Assembly (NCBI GenBank): GCA_002350725.1
Contig: DEFJ01000011.1
Span: 6,049-42,405, forward strand
Source of the DNA: Cyanobacteria bacterium UBA2855
Lineage (GTDB): Bacteria > Cyanobacteriota > Vampirovibrionia > Gastranaerophilales > Gastranaerophilaceae
Direction: 5' to 3'
Length of the DNA stretch: 36,357 nt
The notes beneath the pieces are model-generated. The model had not been told where the DNA came from and made no database searches. It was given only the letters and a program-made list of their open reading frames with translations. Made by a program: the position numbers and the translations under genes. Below are positions 24,769 through 32,963 of the stretch, piece after piece (position 1 is the stretch's first letter; each line of letters opens with the position of its first letter).

Positions 24769-25927
24769 CTGTTACCTCCTCAATAAATATAAAATTTTCA
24801 TTTATTATAGGCTTTTCATCTACTTGAAAAGAGATTTTGTTAACTTTCTCTTCAGATGAGTCTTTTTTAAGCTTTATACTAAGCAAATTAGATACCTCAG
24901 AACACTTTGAAACAGGAATAACAAATTCTGAGGAATAAACATCAACGCCTAAGCCAAATGGTTTCTCACGAACAAAACTCATAATTGAGTCTTTAATCTT
25001 TTGCACAACATCACTAAGCTGAGCACCTGAATAACATAAAACAGATATGTATATTGACATATTTATTTCTCTTGCTTTATCAAATTTTACAATTAAAGGA
25101 ATCCCACAATCATCTTTAAGACTTACACAGGTATTTCCTAAAAATTTTACTCCTAAGCCTACTGTATTCAATATTTGCTGTGCAAATTCGTAATCGCTGA
25201 CATTAGGTCTTGCAATTATTCTCATTGTTCCTGAATGCATCTCCGGACTTGAAGTTTTAGTCAAAATTTTTATATCGGATAAAGAATCTGCACATAAAGC
25301 TAAATTTGATAAATTACCACTGCGAGTAACGCAAGCCTTTATTGCCTTTGAAATATCGTACCTTGATTTGTACATAGCATCAGATTCTTTCTCTCGTCCG
25401 TCCAAAACAATTTCTACAGGATAATCAGTATCAATATATAATTTTACCGGAGCCGAAAAGACCTTAAATGTCATATCCGAAGACGTAGTAGAATATTCAA
25501 GTGAGATAAACTCCGCATCAGAATAACCATCATCATTAAAATATAATTCCGATAAATTTTTGTACAGAGAATTATCCGAAGTGTTTTTAATTTGTACTGA
25601 ATTTTCTTTAATTTTCGTGCCGGGCAAAGCTTTAAGGCGTATTTTTACAATTTTACGAGTTGCGCCAAGCCTTGAAACCCCAATCCTCTCAAATAAGGCG
25701 TCTTGCAAAAAATTTTTAGCATTATCCGGTGAAAATTGCGTATATAACCAATTTATTTTATCTTGAATTTCAAATTCGTAATCAACAAGCAAATTTATAA
25801 TTTGCATCAACAAGCCATTGTTTTCAGGTTTAGAATTTGACGAAAATATATTTAAAATTCCATTAACAAAAAAAGATTTAATATCTTCTTTTGTATCGTT
25901 TATAATTTCTCCATTTATAAATTTCAT
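24755..25927 (-). CDS. Baseplate wedge protein, gpJ-like
   Basis: The 390-residue protein fits the Baseplate_J family: an N-terminal helical part with the WLYTQFSPDNAKNFLQDALF segment, followed by beta-rich domains and a region with the recurrent pattern R-I-I-A-R-P-N. In contractile tails this protein forms the wedge that triggers sheath contraction. The start has GGAG about seven bases upstream. It lies directly after the gp25-like gene, the conserved order of myophage baseplates. Confidence 0.85.
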   Translation of the reverse strand: MKFINGEIINDTKEDIKSFFVNGILNIFSSNSKPENNGLLMQIINLLVDYEFEIQDKINWLYTQFSPDNAKNFLQDALFERIGVSRLGATRKIVKIRLKALPGTKIKENSVQIKNTSDNSLYKNLSELYFNDDGYSDAEFISLEYSTTSSDMTFKVFSAPVKLYIDTDYPVEIVLDGREKESDAMYKSRYDISKAIKACVTRSGNLSNLALCADSLSDIKILTKTSSPEMHSGTMRIIARPNVSDYEFAQQILNTVGLGVKFLGNTCVSLKDDCGIPLIVKFDKAREINMSIYISVLCYSGAQLSDVVQKIKDSIMSFVREKPFGLGVDVYSSEFVIPVSKCSEVSNLLSIKLKKDSSEEKVNKISFQVDEKPIINENFIFIEEVTDDSI

Positions 25928-25947
25928 AAATCATCTCCACATTGTTA

Positions 25948-26307
25948 CTAATAAGGGTATATTGTCTCGATTAAATCAAGTCTGTTTCCATAAGAAGTAA
26001 TAATAGTCGCAGAAACTTTTACCGACAAATTTTTATCTGAAAAAGATAAATTAAAATTTTCTATAGCACTTACGTTTTTAATTTCAAGGAGTTGTCTTTT
26101 TATATCAAAATCCAACAAATCATTGTCTCGTAAACCTGCAGGATAATTTATCCCTTTGTCAGAATTTAAAATCCAATCTCCTAAAAATGTATTCAAAGCA
26201 ACAATTACATGCTGACGAATTTCTTGAATTCCTGATTCTAAGACATTAAAATCACCGTTGATTAAATTTAATCTTGAATTTTCTATACAAATATCCAAGC
26301 AAACCAC
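25948..26307 (-). CDS. Baseplate wedge protein, gp25/gpW-like
   Basis: The protein of about 119 residues matches the gp25 pattern: a NGDFNVLESGIQEIRQHV segment, LGDWILNSDKGINYPAG, and a C-terminal beta part. gp25-like proteins start sheath assembly at the baseplate. Two starts are possible: GTG at 26307, directly after the stop of the previous gene, or TTG at 26298, which has the better-spaced AGGTGG. The longer form is listed; the real start may be 26298. Confidence 0.85.
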   Translation of the reverse strand: MVCLDICIENSRLNLINGDFNVLESGIQEIRQHVIVALNTFLGDWILNSDKGINYPAGLRDNDLLDFDIKRQLLEIKNVSAIENFNLSFSDKNLSVKVSATIITSYGNRLDLIETIYPY

Positions 26308-26685
26308 CTACCTTTCGTTCTTAGTTTTTGCATACCAAACAACTTTACGCTCCGCACCTCCGGGCGAAATTAATATGGAAGATATTCTACAGCCGGAGTA
26401 AACTTCAGTTTTCCCGATATTTAAGTCCCTAATTAAAAGCAATCCATTTCTGTAAAATAAATTATCATCGTCTAAAAATTTAAAAATATCACTTGATGCG
26501 AGAAAAGAGGATGATATGCTCCAACCTCTTGTCAAATTCGGATAACTAAAGAATTCGCCGAAAATACCTACACACGTATTTATACTTGCATTTAATTGCA
26601 AAACTTCAATATCAGTTGAAGCAAAATCTCTTAATGTGGTACCACGCCAAATTAACTGAGTATATTGAGTATTGTAAACTGTCAT
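26308..26685 (-). CDS. Second tube-like protein within the baseplate cluster
   Basis: This 125-residue protein is a clear paralogue of the tube protein encoded at 28507-28887. Both start with MTVY, share R-x-W-x-IS-x-SF in the middle, and share a C-terminal block L-x-IRDLN-x-GK followed by V-x-S-x-C-x-IS-x-I. It lies between spike and gp25-like genes, in the baseplate module. In T4 two tube homologues (gp48 and gp54) start the tube on the baseplate, and extracellular contractile systems use a tube-initiator protein; the same role is inferred here. Confidence 0.75.
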   Translation of the reverse strand: MTVYNTQYTQLIWRGTTLRDFASTDIEVLQLNASINTCVGIFGEFFSYPNLTRGWSISSSFLASSDIFKFLDDDNLFYRNGLLLIRDLNIGKTEVYSGCRISSILISPGGAERKVVWYAKTKNER

Positions 26686-26702
26686 AATCCATCCTCCAAA
26701 AC

Positions 26703-27257
26703 TTAAATTACTCCGCCTGTAGGTGAACTTCCACTTACAGAATGTTTATGTTCAAGAAAAGGTTTACCATCAATAAAAACATTAGAAGCTAAATGCACCG
26801 ATCCGCCGGTTATTGTTATATCCGAGCCGTTTACTGATATCATTGCACCATTTTTGGAACCGATTAAAATATCACTGTTCTGAGCCAAAAAAGTATATTG
26901 TTCATCACTAGGAATAAAGCCCACGCTGAAACATGCATCATTAATATTATGAGCACGTATGTCAGGACTTTTATAGTCCAAATTATTATAATATTCATAA
27001 GAGGAATTATCAAAAAATCTTAACGTGCCGCAATCGCCCTCAGATAAAGATAAAAATACAAAATTTTTTGAAGTTTGAAAATGCTTTACTGGCACATTAT
27101 ATAAAATTTTTGGCTCATTATAATCATAATATTCCACATCAACAAATTTTGACGTTTCATGTACTGCCAGAATTTTACAAGGTTTTTCCACACATATAGA
27201 GGATATTAAAGTATTAATAATTTTTTCAATATTTATCAAAACATTTCTTTTTTGCAT
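26703..27257 (-). CDS. Baseplate spike protein, gpV/gp138-like
   Basis: The 184-residue protein has an OB-fold-like N-terminal region with the vP-V and GD-G segments (NVPVKHF near residues 72-78, EGDCGTLRFF near 92-101), a helical turn, then short beta repeats with Ser/Gly/Asp and a tip containing HKH (170-172). The HxH motif in spike tips of P2 gpV and phi92 gp138 binds iron and stabilises the needle. The protein should pierce the target membrane. It sits three bases after the hub gene. Confidence 0.82.
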   Translation of the reverse strand: MQKRNVLINIEKIINTLISSICVEKPCKILAVHETSKFVDVEYYDYNEPKILYNVPVKHFQTSKNFVFLSLSEGDCGTLRFFDNSSYEYYNNLDYKSPDIRAHNINDACFSVGFIPSDEQYTFLAQNSDILIGSKNGAMISVNGSDITITGGSVHLASNVFIDGKPFLEHKHSVSGSSPTGGVI

Positions 27258-27260
27258 ATT

Positions 27261-28088
27261 TTAAATTCCTATTATTACCGTCATTTCAACCAGATTTTTT
27301 GTCGTATCGCCGCTTATAAATGTTTGATGAACTTTAAATGTACCGACCAATAAACCTAAAAAGCATACATTCAATAGATTTCCCGGTTTTATATCAGGAT
27401 TATAAGCTGTAACTAATTTATACAAATTTGCGCCAATACAAACCGGAAGTGTTGAATTTGACAAATTTAAAACCGGCATTAATAAGCTTGCTTTGCCTAA
27501 ATGACCTACATACAAGTTATTATTTTTTATATAAAAAGTCGTATTTAGTGAATTGCAAATTTGTTTTACTATAACAGAAGCTTTGCCAACAGCTTTATAT
27601 GATTGATAAATTACATCAGATACAGTATCAGAAAAAATAACTTCGTCTAAGCCTGTTTCTATTGCACAATCTTTTATAATAGCAAAGGCAGATACTTCAT
27701 CCGTATAGGTTATTTCAATAAATTTTGAGTAAAAATTAAATGCCTCTACAAGTGTAAAGGAGTAACTCGTATCAGAGGTATATCCCAAATCGGTTCGGAT
27801 ATTTTTCAAATCAATTTTTATGCTTGAAGGTACCAGAGCACCCTTAAACAACAACAAAGGATAAGACTCAGATATCCCAACAAAAACAGAAAAAATATTT
27901 GATACGCCATTTTTTAAAATTGACGAAAATATATTTTGTTTTAGATTGTAAATATTTACAAATGCTACATCCGGCAGATAATCATCAGTTCTGTGAATTA
28001 TAAATTTGATGTCATTATCTTCAGAGTTAATAGCACCTATATCGTAACTAAGAACGGCATTTATAACATCAGAAGCAACTCCAATCAT
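27261..28088 (-). CDS. Baseplate hub protein, gpD/gp27-like
   Basis: The 275-residue protein is positioned between the plug and spike genes and has the predominantly beta layout of phage hub proteins. Supporting segments are an N-terminal DIKFIIHR-type strand, AFAIIKDCAIETGL near the middle and a C-terminal part with IKPGNLLNV that is common in hub proteins. It should form the trimeric hub on which the spike sits. Its ATG overlaps the stop of the plug gene (ATGA) and has GAGGAGG upstream. Confidence 0.72.
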   Translation of the reverse strand: MIGVASDVINAVLSYDIGAINSEDNDIKFIIHRTDDYLPDVAFVNIYNLKQNIFSSILKNGVSNIFSVFVGISESYPLLLFKGALVPSSIKIDLKNIRTDLGYTSDTSYSFTLVEAFNFYSKFIEITYTDEVSAFAIIKDCAIETGLDEVIFSDTVSDVIYQSYKAVGKASVIVKQICNSLNTTFYIKNNNLYVGHLGKASLLMPVLNLSNSTLPVCIGANLYKLVTAYNPDIKPGNLLNVCFLGLLVGTFKVHQTFISGDTTKNLVEMTVIIGI

Positions 28089-28435
28089 AAATCCTCCTCA
28101 ATAATATTTTCATCATCCGATTTGTAATATACAAAACAAAAATTTTTAGATAAATTTTCAGGGAACAGTATAGTTTCTGAGTGATAAAGCGGTTCAAGCA
28201 CAAATTTACCATTACATATATTCCGATTTTTGACTCTTGCAAACAAATCTATACCTACAGTTAATGCATAACCCTCTAATACAGGCTCAGAGTATTCCGA
28301 ATCTAAAAAAACAGATACATATAGGGAAGTTTCTCTTACGTCAAAAATAAAGTAATAACTTTTGTTATCAATAACATATTCTGCGTAAACACGAGAATTA
28401 CCTGATACATCAGGTAAAGAATAGGTTTTTGTCAT
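28085..28435 (-). CDS. Small baseplate protein, plug-like (DUF6983-like)
   Basis: The 116-residue beta-rich protein contains the pattern YYFIFDVRETSLYVSVF and a later GYALTVGIDLFARV, which resembles the phage baseplate plug family. In this place myophages usually carry a tape measure gene, but none exists between tube and this gene. The assignment is based on motif memory and position only. Start with AAGGA eight or so bases upstream; the gene follows a strong hairpin. Confidence 0.55.
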   Translation of the reverse strand: MTKTYSLPDVSGNSRVYAEYVIDNKSYYFIFDVRETSLYVSVFLDSEYSEPVLEGYALTVGIDLFARVKNRNICNGKFVLEPLYHSETILFPENLSKNFCFVYYKSDDENIIEEDL

Positions 28436-28457
28436 AAAAATAATCCTTATATTATAA

Positions 28458-28491
28458 AATGTCGGTGCGGAACAAATCCGCTACCGACATT
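28458..28491 (-). repeat. Strong hairpin after the tube gene
   Basis: AATGTCGGTGCGGA (28458-28471) pairs with TCCGC (28477-28481) plus ACCGACATT (28483-28491), a 14-bp stem with a one-base bulge and a five-base loop. It lies 16 bases past the tube stop. On the minus strand it is followed by TTATAATATAAGG, so it is a leaky terminator or mRNA-stabilising stem. Confidence 0.75.
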
Positions 28492-28506
28492 GAACTAAAT
28501 GATATA

Positions 28507-28887
28507 CTACTTTGAATTTCTACGTAAAGCACTCCACTGAACAATTCTTGTTGAAGCATCTTTTTCACCGCCAATTCCTGATATCATACACTCTGAAAAG
28601 ACATCATCTTTACCTGTATTCAAATCCCTGATTACAAGTTCATCTTCTACATAGTTCATACAATCATCAAAAAGTGTCGGCAAAGACTCACTATCAACCT
28701 TAAAGCTTCTTGATATTTGCCATACACGCTGATTATTAACTATATTTAAGCCTTCACCTTGAACACCTTTATAAGGTTTCACACTTCCACCCTCTTGCGT
28801 TATAGAGTATGCGTGGTCATCACCCGTACCGGTAAGAGTAACCCCTTTCCATGAAAATTCAATATTTTTTGCGTCATAAACTGTCAT
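28507..28887 (-). CDS. Contractile tail tube protein
   Basis: The 126-residue protein follows the sheath gene after a 41-base gap, with AAAGGAG upstream, as tube genes of contractile tails do. Its pattern (MTVYD start, W-x-GVTLTG, R-x-WQISRSF, VIRDLNTGKDDVFSEC) fits the DUF3277-type tube family found with DUF3383-type sheaths. It would polymerise into the inner tube through which DNA passes. A paralogue lies in the baseplate module. A strong hairpin follows the gene. Confidence 0.8.
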   Translation of the reverse strand: MTVYDAKNIEFSWKGVTLTGTGDDHAYSITQEGGSVKPYKGVQGEGLNIVNNQRVWQISRSFKVDSESLPTLFDDCMNYVEDELVIRDLNTGKDDVFSECMISGIGGEKDASTRIVQWSALRRNSK

Positions 28888-28928
28888 TATTATTCTCCTT
28901 TATAAATTTAAATCATAAAATTAATCGA

Positions 28929-30074
28929 TTACTCCTCACCACCTCCGAGGATAGCGTTAACTTCTTCTTCAGATGGATCTACAGTAAACATAAAATCGAC
29001 CTTTTCACCAACTATGGCGTCATAATAGTAACCTGAGAGTTTGAATCTTTTTGCATTATAAGCTTCAACGTCAGTATTCATAATACTGTCCTTACCGATT
29101 CTGATAGGTGTAACCTTTAATTCATAACCGATTTGATTTGAAGTTGTAGGTATTACTAAATTATATGTTTGGAATGAATTAAATAATTTTTGAGCCATTG
29201 TTAGCAGCAAATTATTACCGGTTTCATCATACATAGGTTTTTTGTTGAAGAACTCAAGCGCCATCAAACCCATAGCTTTTTCTATATAATGCTTTATCAT
29301 ACTACGCTGACGAAATTCGCCACCCAACATTCTTGAGCCAACGACCCAATTATAACCAAATTCAGAGGTGTTTCCTCCATCAATAGGAGAAACATTAGTA
29401 TAAAATGCTATATTCTTACTCTTCATAGCAGATATCTCGGAACCGGAATACTGTTCAGGTGAAACACCAATTAACTGAGTAAATTGAGCTGAGCCATCTT
29501 TTGACCCGAATTTTCCGCAAGTTGAGGTTGAAGCTATTGCTGAAGCAATAGGTTCATAAATATTTTTGCGGAACACGGCATAAGTATAGTTATTCTTTGT
29601 TTCTACTAAAGATTCTACATCGTCAACATCAGTAACTACGCAATCACAAAATCTGTTATTTGACATACACCAATTTGCGACTTCTCTAATATCAGCACCT
29701 ATCCTGGAGATAGGAACGACTTTTGCAAACTTGCCGTCAACTGCTTTTGCTGAATTCAACGTTTCGGAAATTGATACATTTTCGTCTTGTTTTGCAACAA
29801 TCAAATACATTATCTGTGACTTAGTCTGTGTATTATTTTTCTGATTAAAAATAGCTTGAGCTTCGATTGCAATTTGTGAGGTAGGATTAAAATCCTCAAT
29901 AATTTCATCGTATGATGAATATTTTTTAACTCCTTCTTGAGGAAAAGTAACTCCGTCTTTTAAGTCATCTTCTTCAAATTTTGCTAACAACAAAACGTTT
30001 TTAAAGTATTCTTCCAAACTCCTCCCATCAGGAAGTTTAAATAAGATGTTTATCAAATCATCATATATAGTCAT
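28929..30074 (-). CDS. Contractile tail sheath protein (DUF3383-like)
   Basis: The 381-residue protein has the layout of compact sheath proteins: a variable N-terminal domain, a central insertion with IASTSTCGKFGS, and a C-terminal polymerisation domain containing NWVVGSRMLGGEFRQRSMIK and PIRIGKDSIMNTDVE. It would form the outer contractile cylinder around the tube and power injection. It ends with an acidic tail (DPSEEEVNAILGGGEE). The adjacent tube gene supports the call. AAGGAG is seven or so bases before the ATG. Confidence 0.78.
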   Translation of the reverse strand: MTIYDDLINILFKLPDGRSLEEYFKNVLLLAKFEEDDLKDGVTFPQEGVKKYSSYDEIIEDFNPTSQIAIEAQAIFNQKNNTQTKSQIMYLIVAKQDENVSISETLNSAKAVDGKFAKVVPISRIGADIREVANWCMSNNRFCDCVVTDVDDVESLVETKNNYTYAVFRKNIYEPIASAIASTSTCGKFGSKDGSAQFTQLIGVSPEQYSGSEISAMKSKNIAFYTNVSPIDGGNTSEFGYNWVVGSRMLGGEFRQRSMIKHYIEKAMGLMALEFFNKKPMYDETGNNLLLTMAQKLFNSFQTYNLVIPTTSNQIGYELKVTPIRIGKDSIMNTDVEAYNAKRFKLSGYYYDAIVGEKVDFMFTVDPSEEEVNAILGGGEE

Positions 30075-30102
30075 AAATTTCTCCTTATCAATTTAATAAA
30101 TA

Positions 30103-30129
30103 TCTAACCCGCAGTATATGCGGGTTAGA
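30103..30129 (-). repeat. Strong hairpin after the capsid gene
   Basis: TCTAACCCGC (30103-30112) and GCGGGTTAGA (30120-30129) form a perfect 10-bp stem with a seven-base loop, 47 bases after the capsid stop and 28 bases before the sheath start. On the minus strand TATTTATT follows, so it could be a weak terminator or an mRNA 3'-end stabiliser. Confidence 0.78.
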
Positions 30130-30176
30130 AAACAAAATATCAGCAGTGTGTAGTAATTAGAAAATATGGATAGATA

Positions 30177-31118
30177 CTAAGACTCAGTCGGAGTTAAAAC
30201 TGCAAACGGATAACCTGCCTTACCATTACGTCTGGTTACCGGATTTGCGATTTGAACACCTAATCTCATTACAACCCTTAATGCAACCATATCCTGTTGC
30301 GCAAGATTGTAAACAATATTACCTTCTGTATCTTGAATTACAGCCTCTGATAACACTTTATAAGTAACATCCTGACGAATAGAATATACGGCTTTTGAAA
30401 AATCGCCGCAGAACATCAATGCTTTTGAGGTATCAAATACACCACTATTATCATACTCAATAGGACGACCAATCAAGTTTGATGGAGTTGTACTCAATAA
30501 GGATGAGCTATATAACAAATTGTTATTTGAATCTCTTAAATTTCTTAAATGTGCCTCAAACGTTGCATCGGCAATAAAACCGTTAACAACAAAACCTGAT
30601 TTTTCAACTTTTGACATCAATCCGTCAACACCTATAATATCAGCGGCTACGTCCTCTTGTGTTCCCAATGCAATTGTTTGATGTTTAGCAACAGCTGCAT
30701 CATAAATACAAGTAGGCCAACTTGCAGGTTTATTAATACCGAATAATATAGCACCGTCAATAGCAATGCCAAGAGCTTCTACTATTTGAGGCTTAATCTC
30801 TGTCCATATATCAAAGGCAGCATCATCTATAACCGCTTCCGGAATAGGAATAATTACGGCTAATTCTTCTGCCGTAAGTGTCAACTTTTCCCACTCCGCT
30901 TTTGATGTCTGTTTTTGAGCCATATCACCGGACAGAAAATAAGCTTCCGGCAAAGCATTTTGAACAGGAATAGTCTTTTGTTTAGAAGACATATTCGGCA
31001 ACTTTTTCATCAAAGGGAGCAATTTAGATGCGTTAGGGATTTCCTTGATGATTTCGTTACAGGTTTCCACAGGAATTAAAGCCTCACTGCTGGCTCTTTC
31101 AATAACATGTACTGTCAT
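30177..31118 (-). CDS. HK97-type major capsid protein
   Basis: The 313-residue protein has the HK97 pattern: after the N-terminal arm come KLTLTAEELAVIIPIPEAVI (the E-loop/P-domain strand), then EALGIAIDGAILFG, and a C-terminal A-domain rich in strands with LIGRPIEY and FCGDFSKAV. It would build the icosahedral head. The ATG at 31118 is chosen because AAAAGGAG lies eight bases upstream; the frame to 31148 overlaps the flanking hairpin zone. Strong hairpins stand on both sides of the gene, which likely raises its mRNA level. No head protease gene is present. Confidence 0.87.
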   Translation of the reverse strand: MTVHVIERASSEALIPVETCNEIIKEIPNASKLLPLMKKLPNMSSKQKTIPVQNALPEAYFLSGDMAQKQTSKAEWEKLTLTAEELAVIIPIPEAVIDDAAFDIWTEIKPQIVEALGIAIDGAILFGINKPASWPTCIYDAAVAKHQTIALGTQEDVAADIIGVDGLMSKVEKSGFVVNGFIADATFEAHLRNLRDSNNNLLYSSSLLSTTPSNLIGRPIEYDNSGVFDTSKALMFCGDFSKAVYSIRQDVTYKVLSEAVIQDTEGNIVYNLAQQDMVALRVVMRLGVQIANPVTRRNGKAGYPFAVLTPTES

Positions 31119-31152
31119 TTCAAAATCTCCTTTTTTATAAGTACACACAAAT

Positions 31153-31176
31153 ACATCCTTGAAATATCAAGGATGT
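31153..31176 (-). repeat. Strong hairpin before the capsid gene
   Basis: ACATCCTTGA (31153-31162) and TCAAGGATGT (31167-31176) form a perfect 10-bp stem with a four-base loop in the gap between scaffold and capsid genes. On the minus strand ATTTGTGTG follows, a poor T-tract, so an mRNA processing or 5'-end protection role is as likely as termination. Confidence 0.78.
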
Positions 31177-31205
31177 AAAATAAAAAATTAAGATATAATT
31201 GAATA

Positions 31206-31640
31206 TTACATTATTCCTCGAATGTAGTTATTCATTATCTCTGTAGCGCTTAAATTTGTAGATTGCGTTGGTTTATAACTTCCACCATGAATAGGGGATT
31301 GTTCTTTAAATAAAAATGTATTTTCTTCTTTATAGTTATCTATCCAGGCTTGAATATCTTCACAGTCATCCGGCAATGCTTTAATCACCAAATCTGTTTT
31401 TATACATCCGGATTTATCTAAGGCTGCCGAGGCTTTTATTCGTCTGTTTTCGGCTTTTAAATCGGCAATTTCTTTCTGTAAAGACTCCAACTGCGTATCG
31501 GAAGCTTTTACAATGCTATCGTTTTTCATTTTAGCAGACTGTTTTACAGGAACTTTACCAAAAATTCTTTCACCAATTTCTCGTTCACGTTCTGATTTTT
31601 TTAATGTTAGATTTAATTTTTTTGACTCATTTTTATCCAT
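31206..31640 (-). CDS. Putative capsid scaffold protein
   Basis: This 144-residue, highly charged protein has a coiled-coil segment (about residues 50-75, LQKEIADLKAENRRIKAS) and lies directly before the capsid gene, the normal position of a scaffold. The C-terminal part (from DLVIKALPDD) is helical. It probably directs head assembly and is lost from the mature particle. No protease active site is visible. AAGGAG precedes the ATG. Confidence 0.6.
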   Translation of the reverse strand: MDKNESKKLNLTLKKSEREREIGERIFGKVPVKQSAKMKNDSIVKASDTQLESLQKEIADLKAENRRIKASAALDKSGCIKTDLVIKALPDDCEDIQAWIDNYKEENTFLFKEQSPIHGGSYKPTQSTNLSATEIMNNYIRGIM

Positions 31641-31655
31641 AAAATCTCCTTATAA

Positions 31656-32186
31656 TTACTTTTTAAAAACAACATTTGTCTCTATTTCTTTAGCCGGCTC
31701 AGAACTTTCTGTTTTCACATGTTCAAACTCAAAGATAATATTTATATCTCTTATAAATTCTTGAGCAGTTTTTGAAAACTCAGATTTATCACGAATGCCG
31801 GAACATAAGTCTTCATTAATTACGATACCTGAATTTCTTAAATCAACATGAGTTGATTCCCTATCAAGAAAAATTTCCTCAATAAAATCAGCCGCCTCAT
31901 CAGCAAGCATCTCGGCTTGTAAGGGTTTTTCTTCTAATACGTGGACAGAAAAATTAACAGATATGCGATAACTTGCTCTTACGTAATCAATATCATTTTT
32001 CCTAAACTTTTCAAATCTCTTATTTATTCTTGTACGTTCTCCGGATTTCATAATTAAATAAGGGTATTCCGGTTTATTTATCTTTAATCTTTCTCTAAAA
32101 ACTTTTCCTGTAAATTCCGGATAATTTTCAATGAATTTTGAATAAAAATATTCAAACAATAAATTTTTAAATTGATATGTTTTCAT
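31656..32186 (-). CDS. Tail terminator / neck protein
   Basis: The 176-residue protein carries an alpha/beta layout with YPYLIMKSGERTRINKRF and a later VRASYRISVNFSVHV strand pattern, as seen in tail terminator and neck proteins (gpU- and LIC_12616-like). It would close the tail end that joins the head. It starts 20 bases inside the preceding connector gene, which suggests coupling. Confidence 0.6.
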   Translation of the reverse strand: MKTYQFKNLLFEYFYSKFIENYPEFTGKVFRERLKINKPEYPYLIMKSGERTRINKRFEKFRKNDIDYVRASYRISVNFSVHVLEEKPLQAEMLADEAADFIEEIFLDRESTHVDLRNSGIVINEDLCSGIRDKSEFSKTAQEFIRDINIIFEFEHVKTESSEPAKEIETNVVFKK

Positions 32187-32520
32187 CTGTTTTCACCAAA
32201 TATCCTTTAAAATAGTTAAAAAACGGCATTTTATAAAATGAACGATTTACAATTTCAAACCACTCATCGACGGAGTTTTCGGGAGAGAAAAGATGCAATC
32301 TCTCCCCAACATTAATTGGTTGCTGAGTATAAAGAGTTAACGAAATATCTTTCGCCAACCCCTCAGGACAACCCTTTAAATTTTCTCCGTCGGCAGGTTC
32401 AATATAGCAATTGATTGTATCTCTGATACTCCAATTTATATCATCACCTGCACCTTGTTCTGAAATCGTCTTTGAATAAATATCGTATTTACTCTTTGCA
32501 AAAAACTTAAACATCATCAA
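32167..32520 (-). CDS. Head-closure / minor connector protein
   Basis: The 117-residue protein, between a gp6-like connector and a tail terminator-like gene, has the small beta-barrel style of head-closure proteins (SPP1 gp16 / HK97 head-tail joining type), with DTINCYIEP and GERLHLFSPENSVDEWFEIV. The call relies mostly on its position and size. Its start overlaps the stop of the upstream connector gene. Confidence 0.55.
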   Translation of the reverse strand: MMMFKFFAKSKYDIYSKTISEQGAGDDINWSIRDTINCYIEPADGENLKGCPEGLAKDISLTLYTQQPINVGERLHLFSPENSVDEWFEIVNRSFYKMPFFNYFKGYLVKTDENISI

Positions 32521-32963
32521 TACACCTCACTAAAAGCTGATGAACTAAAATCAAAGCCTTTTTTTATCCAAGGTTCAAGAAACATTTGAGATTTTTGAGA
32601 AATCTCATATTTTCTCGATGAATCCTTAAATGAAATACTTGCACTACCAAGACTCATAGATTGAATTCCATCAGGTAAAACAACATCTTGTTCCCAATCT
32701 TTTAACTTTATTAAAATTAATGCCTCCTCAAAAATAGCTTTTATAACATCATCCGGCATAGTTATAAGTCTTGCGCAATACACTCTTGGAAATGGCATTT
32801 CCTGCTCTGCATTCAATACCTGTCCAATATACGGTAATCGTAATATATAATTTTTTGCCATATTTATTGCCGCAATTTTTTTGTTGTCAGTTATACTATT
32901 CCAATAATCAAAATCTAAATGATTTGCGAAATAGGCATTTGCACATTCTAAGCTAATTTCCAC
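32517..32963 (-). CDS. Head-tail connector adaptor, gp6/DnaT-like family
   Basis: The 148-residue helical protein shows AYFANHL, KIAAINMAKNYI and EQEMPFPRVY, the pattern of phage adaptor proteins that bind under the portal (often annotated as DnaT-like). It should form the ring between portal and closure protein. It starts with GTG at 32963 inside the 3' end of the portal gene; GAGGG lies eight bases upstream. Confidence 0.68.
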   Translation of the reverse strand: MEISLECANAYFANHLDFDYWNSITDNKKIAAINMAKNYILRLPYIGQVLNAEQEMPFPRVYCARLITMPDDVIKAIFEEALILIKLKDWEQDVVLPDGIQSMSLGSASISFKDSSRKYEISQKSQMFLEPWIKKGFDFSSSAFSEVY

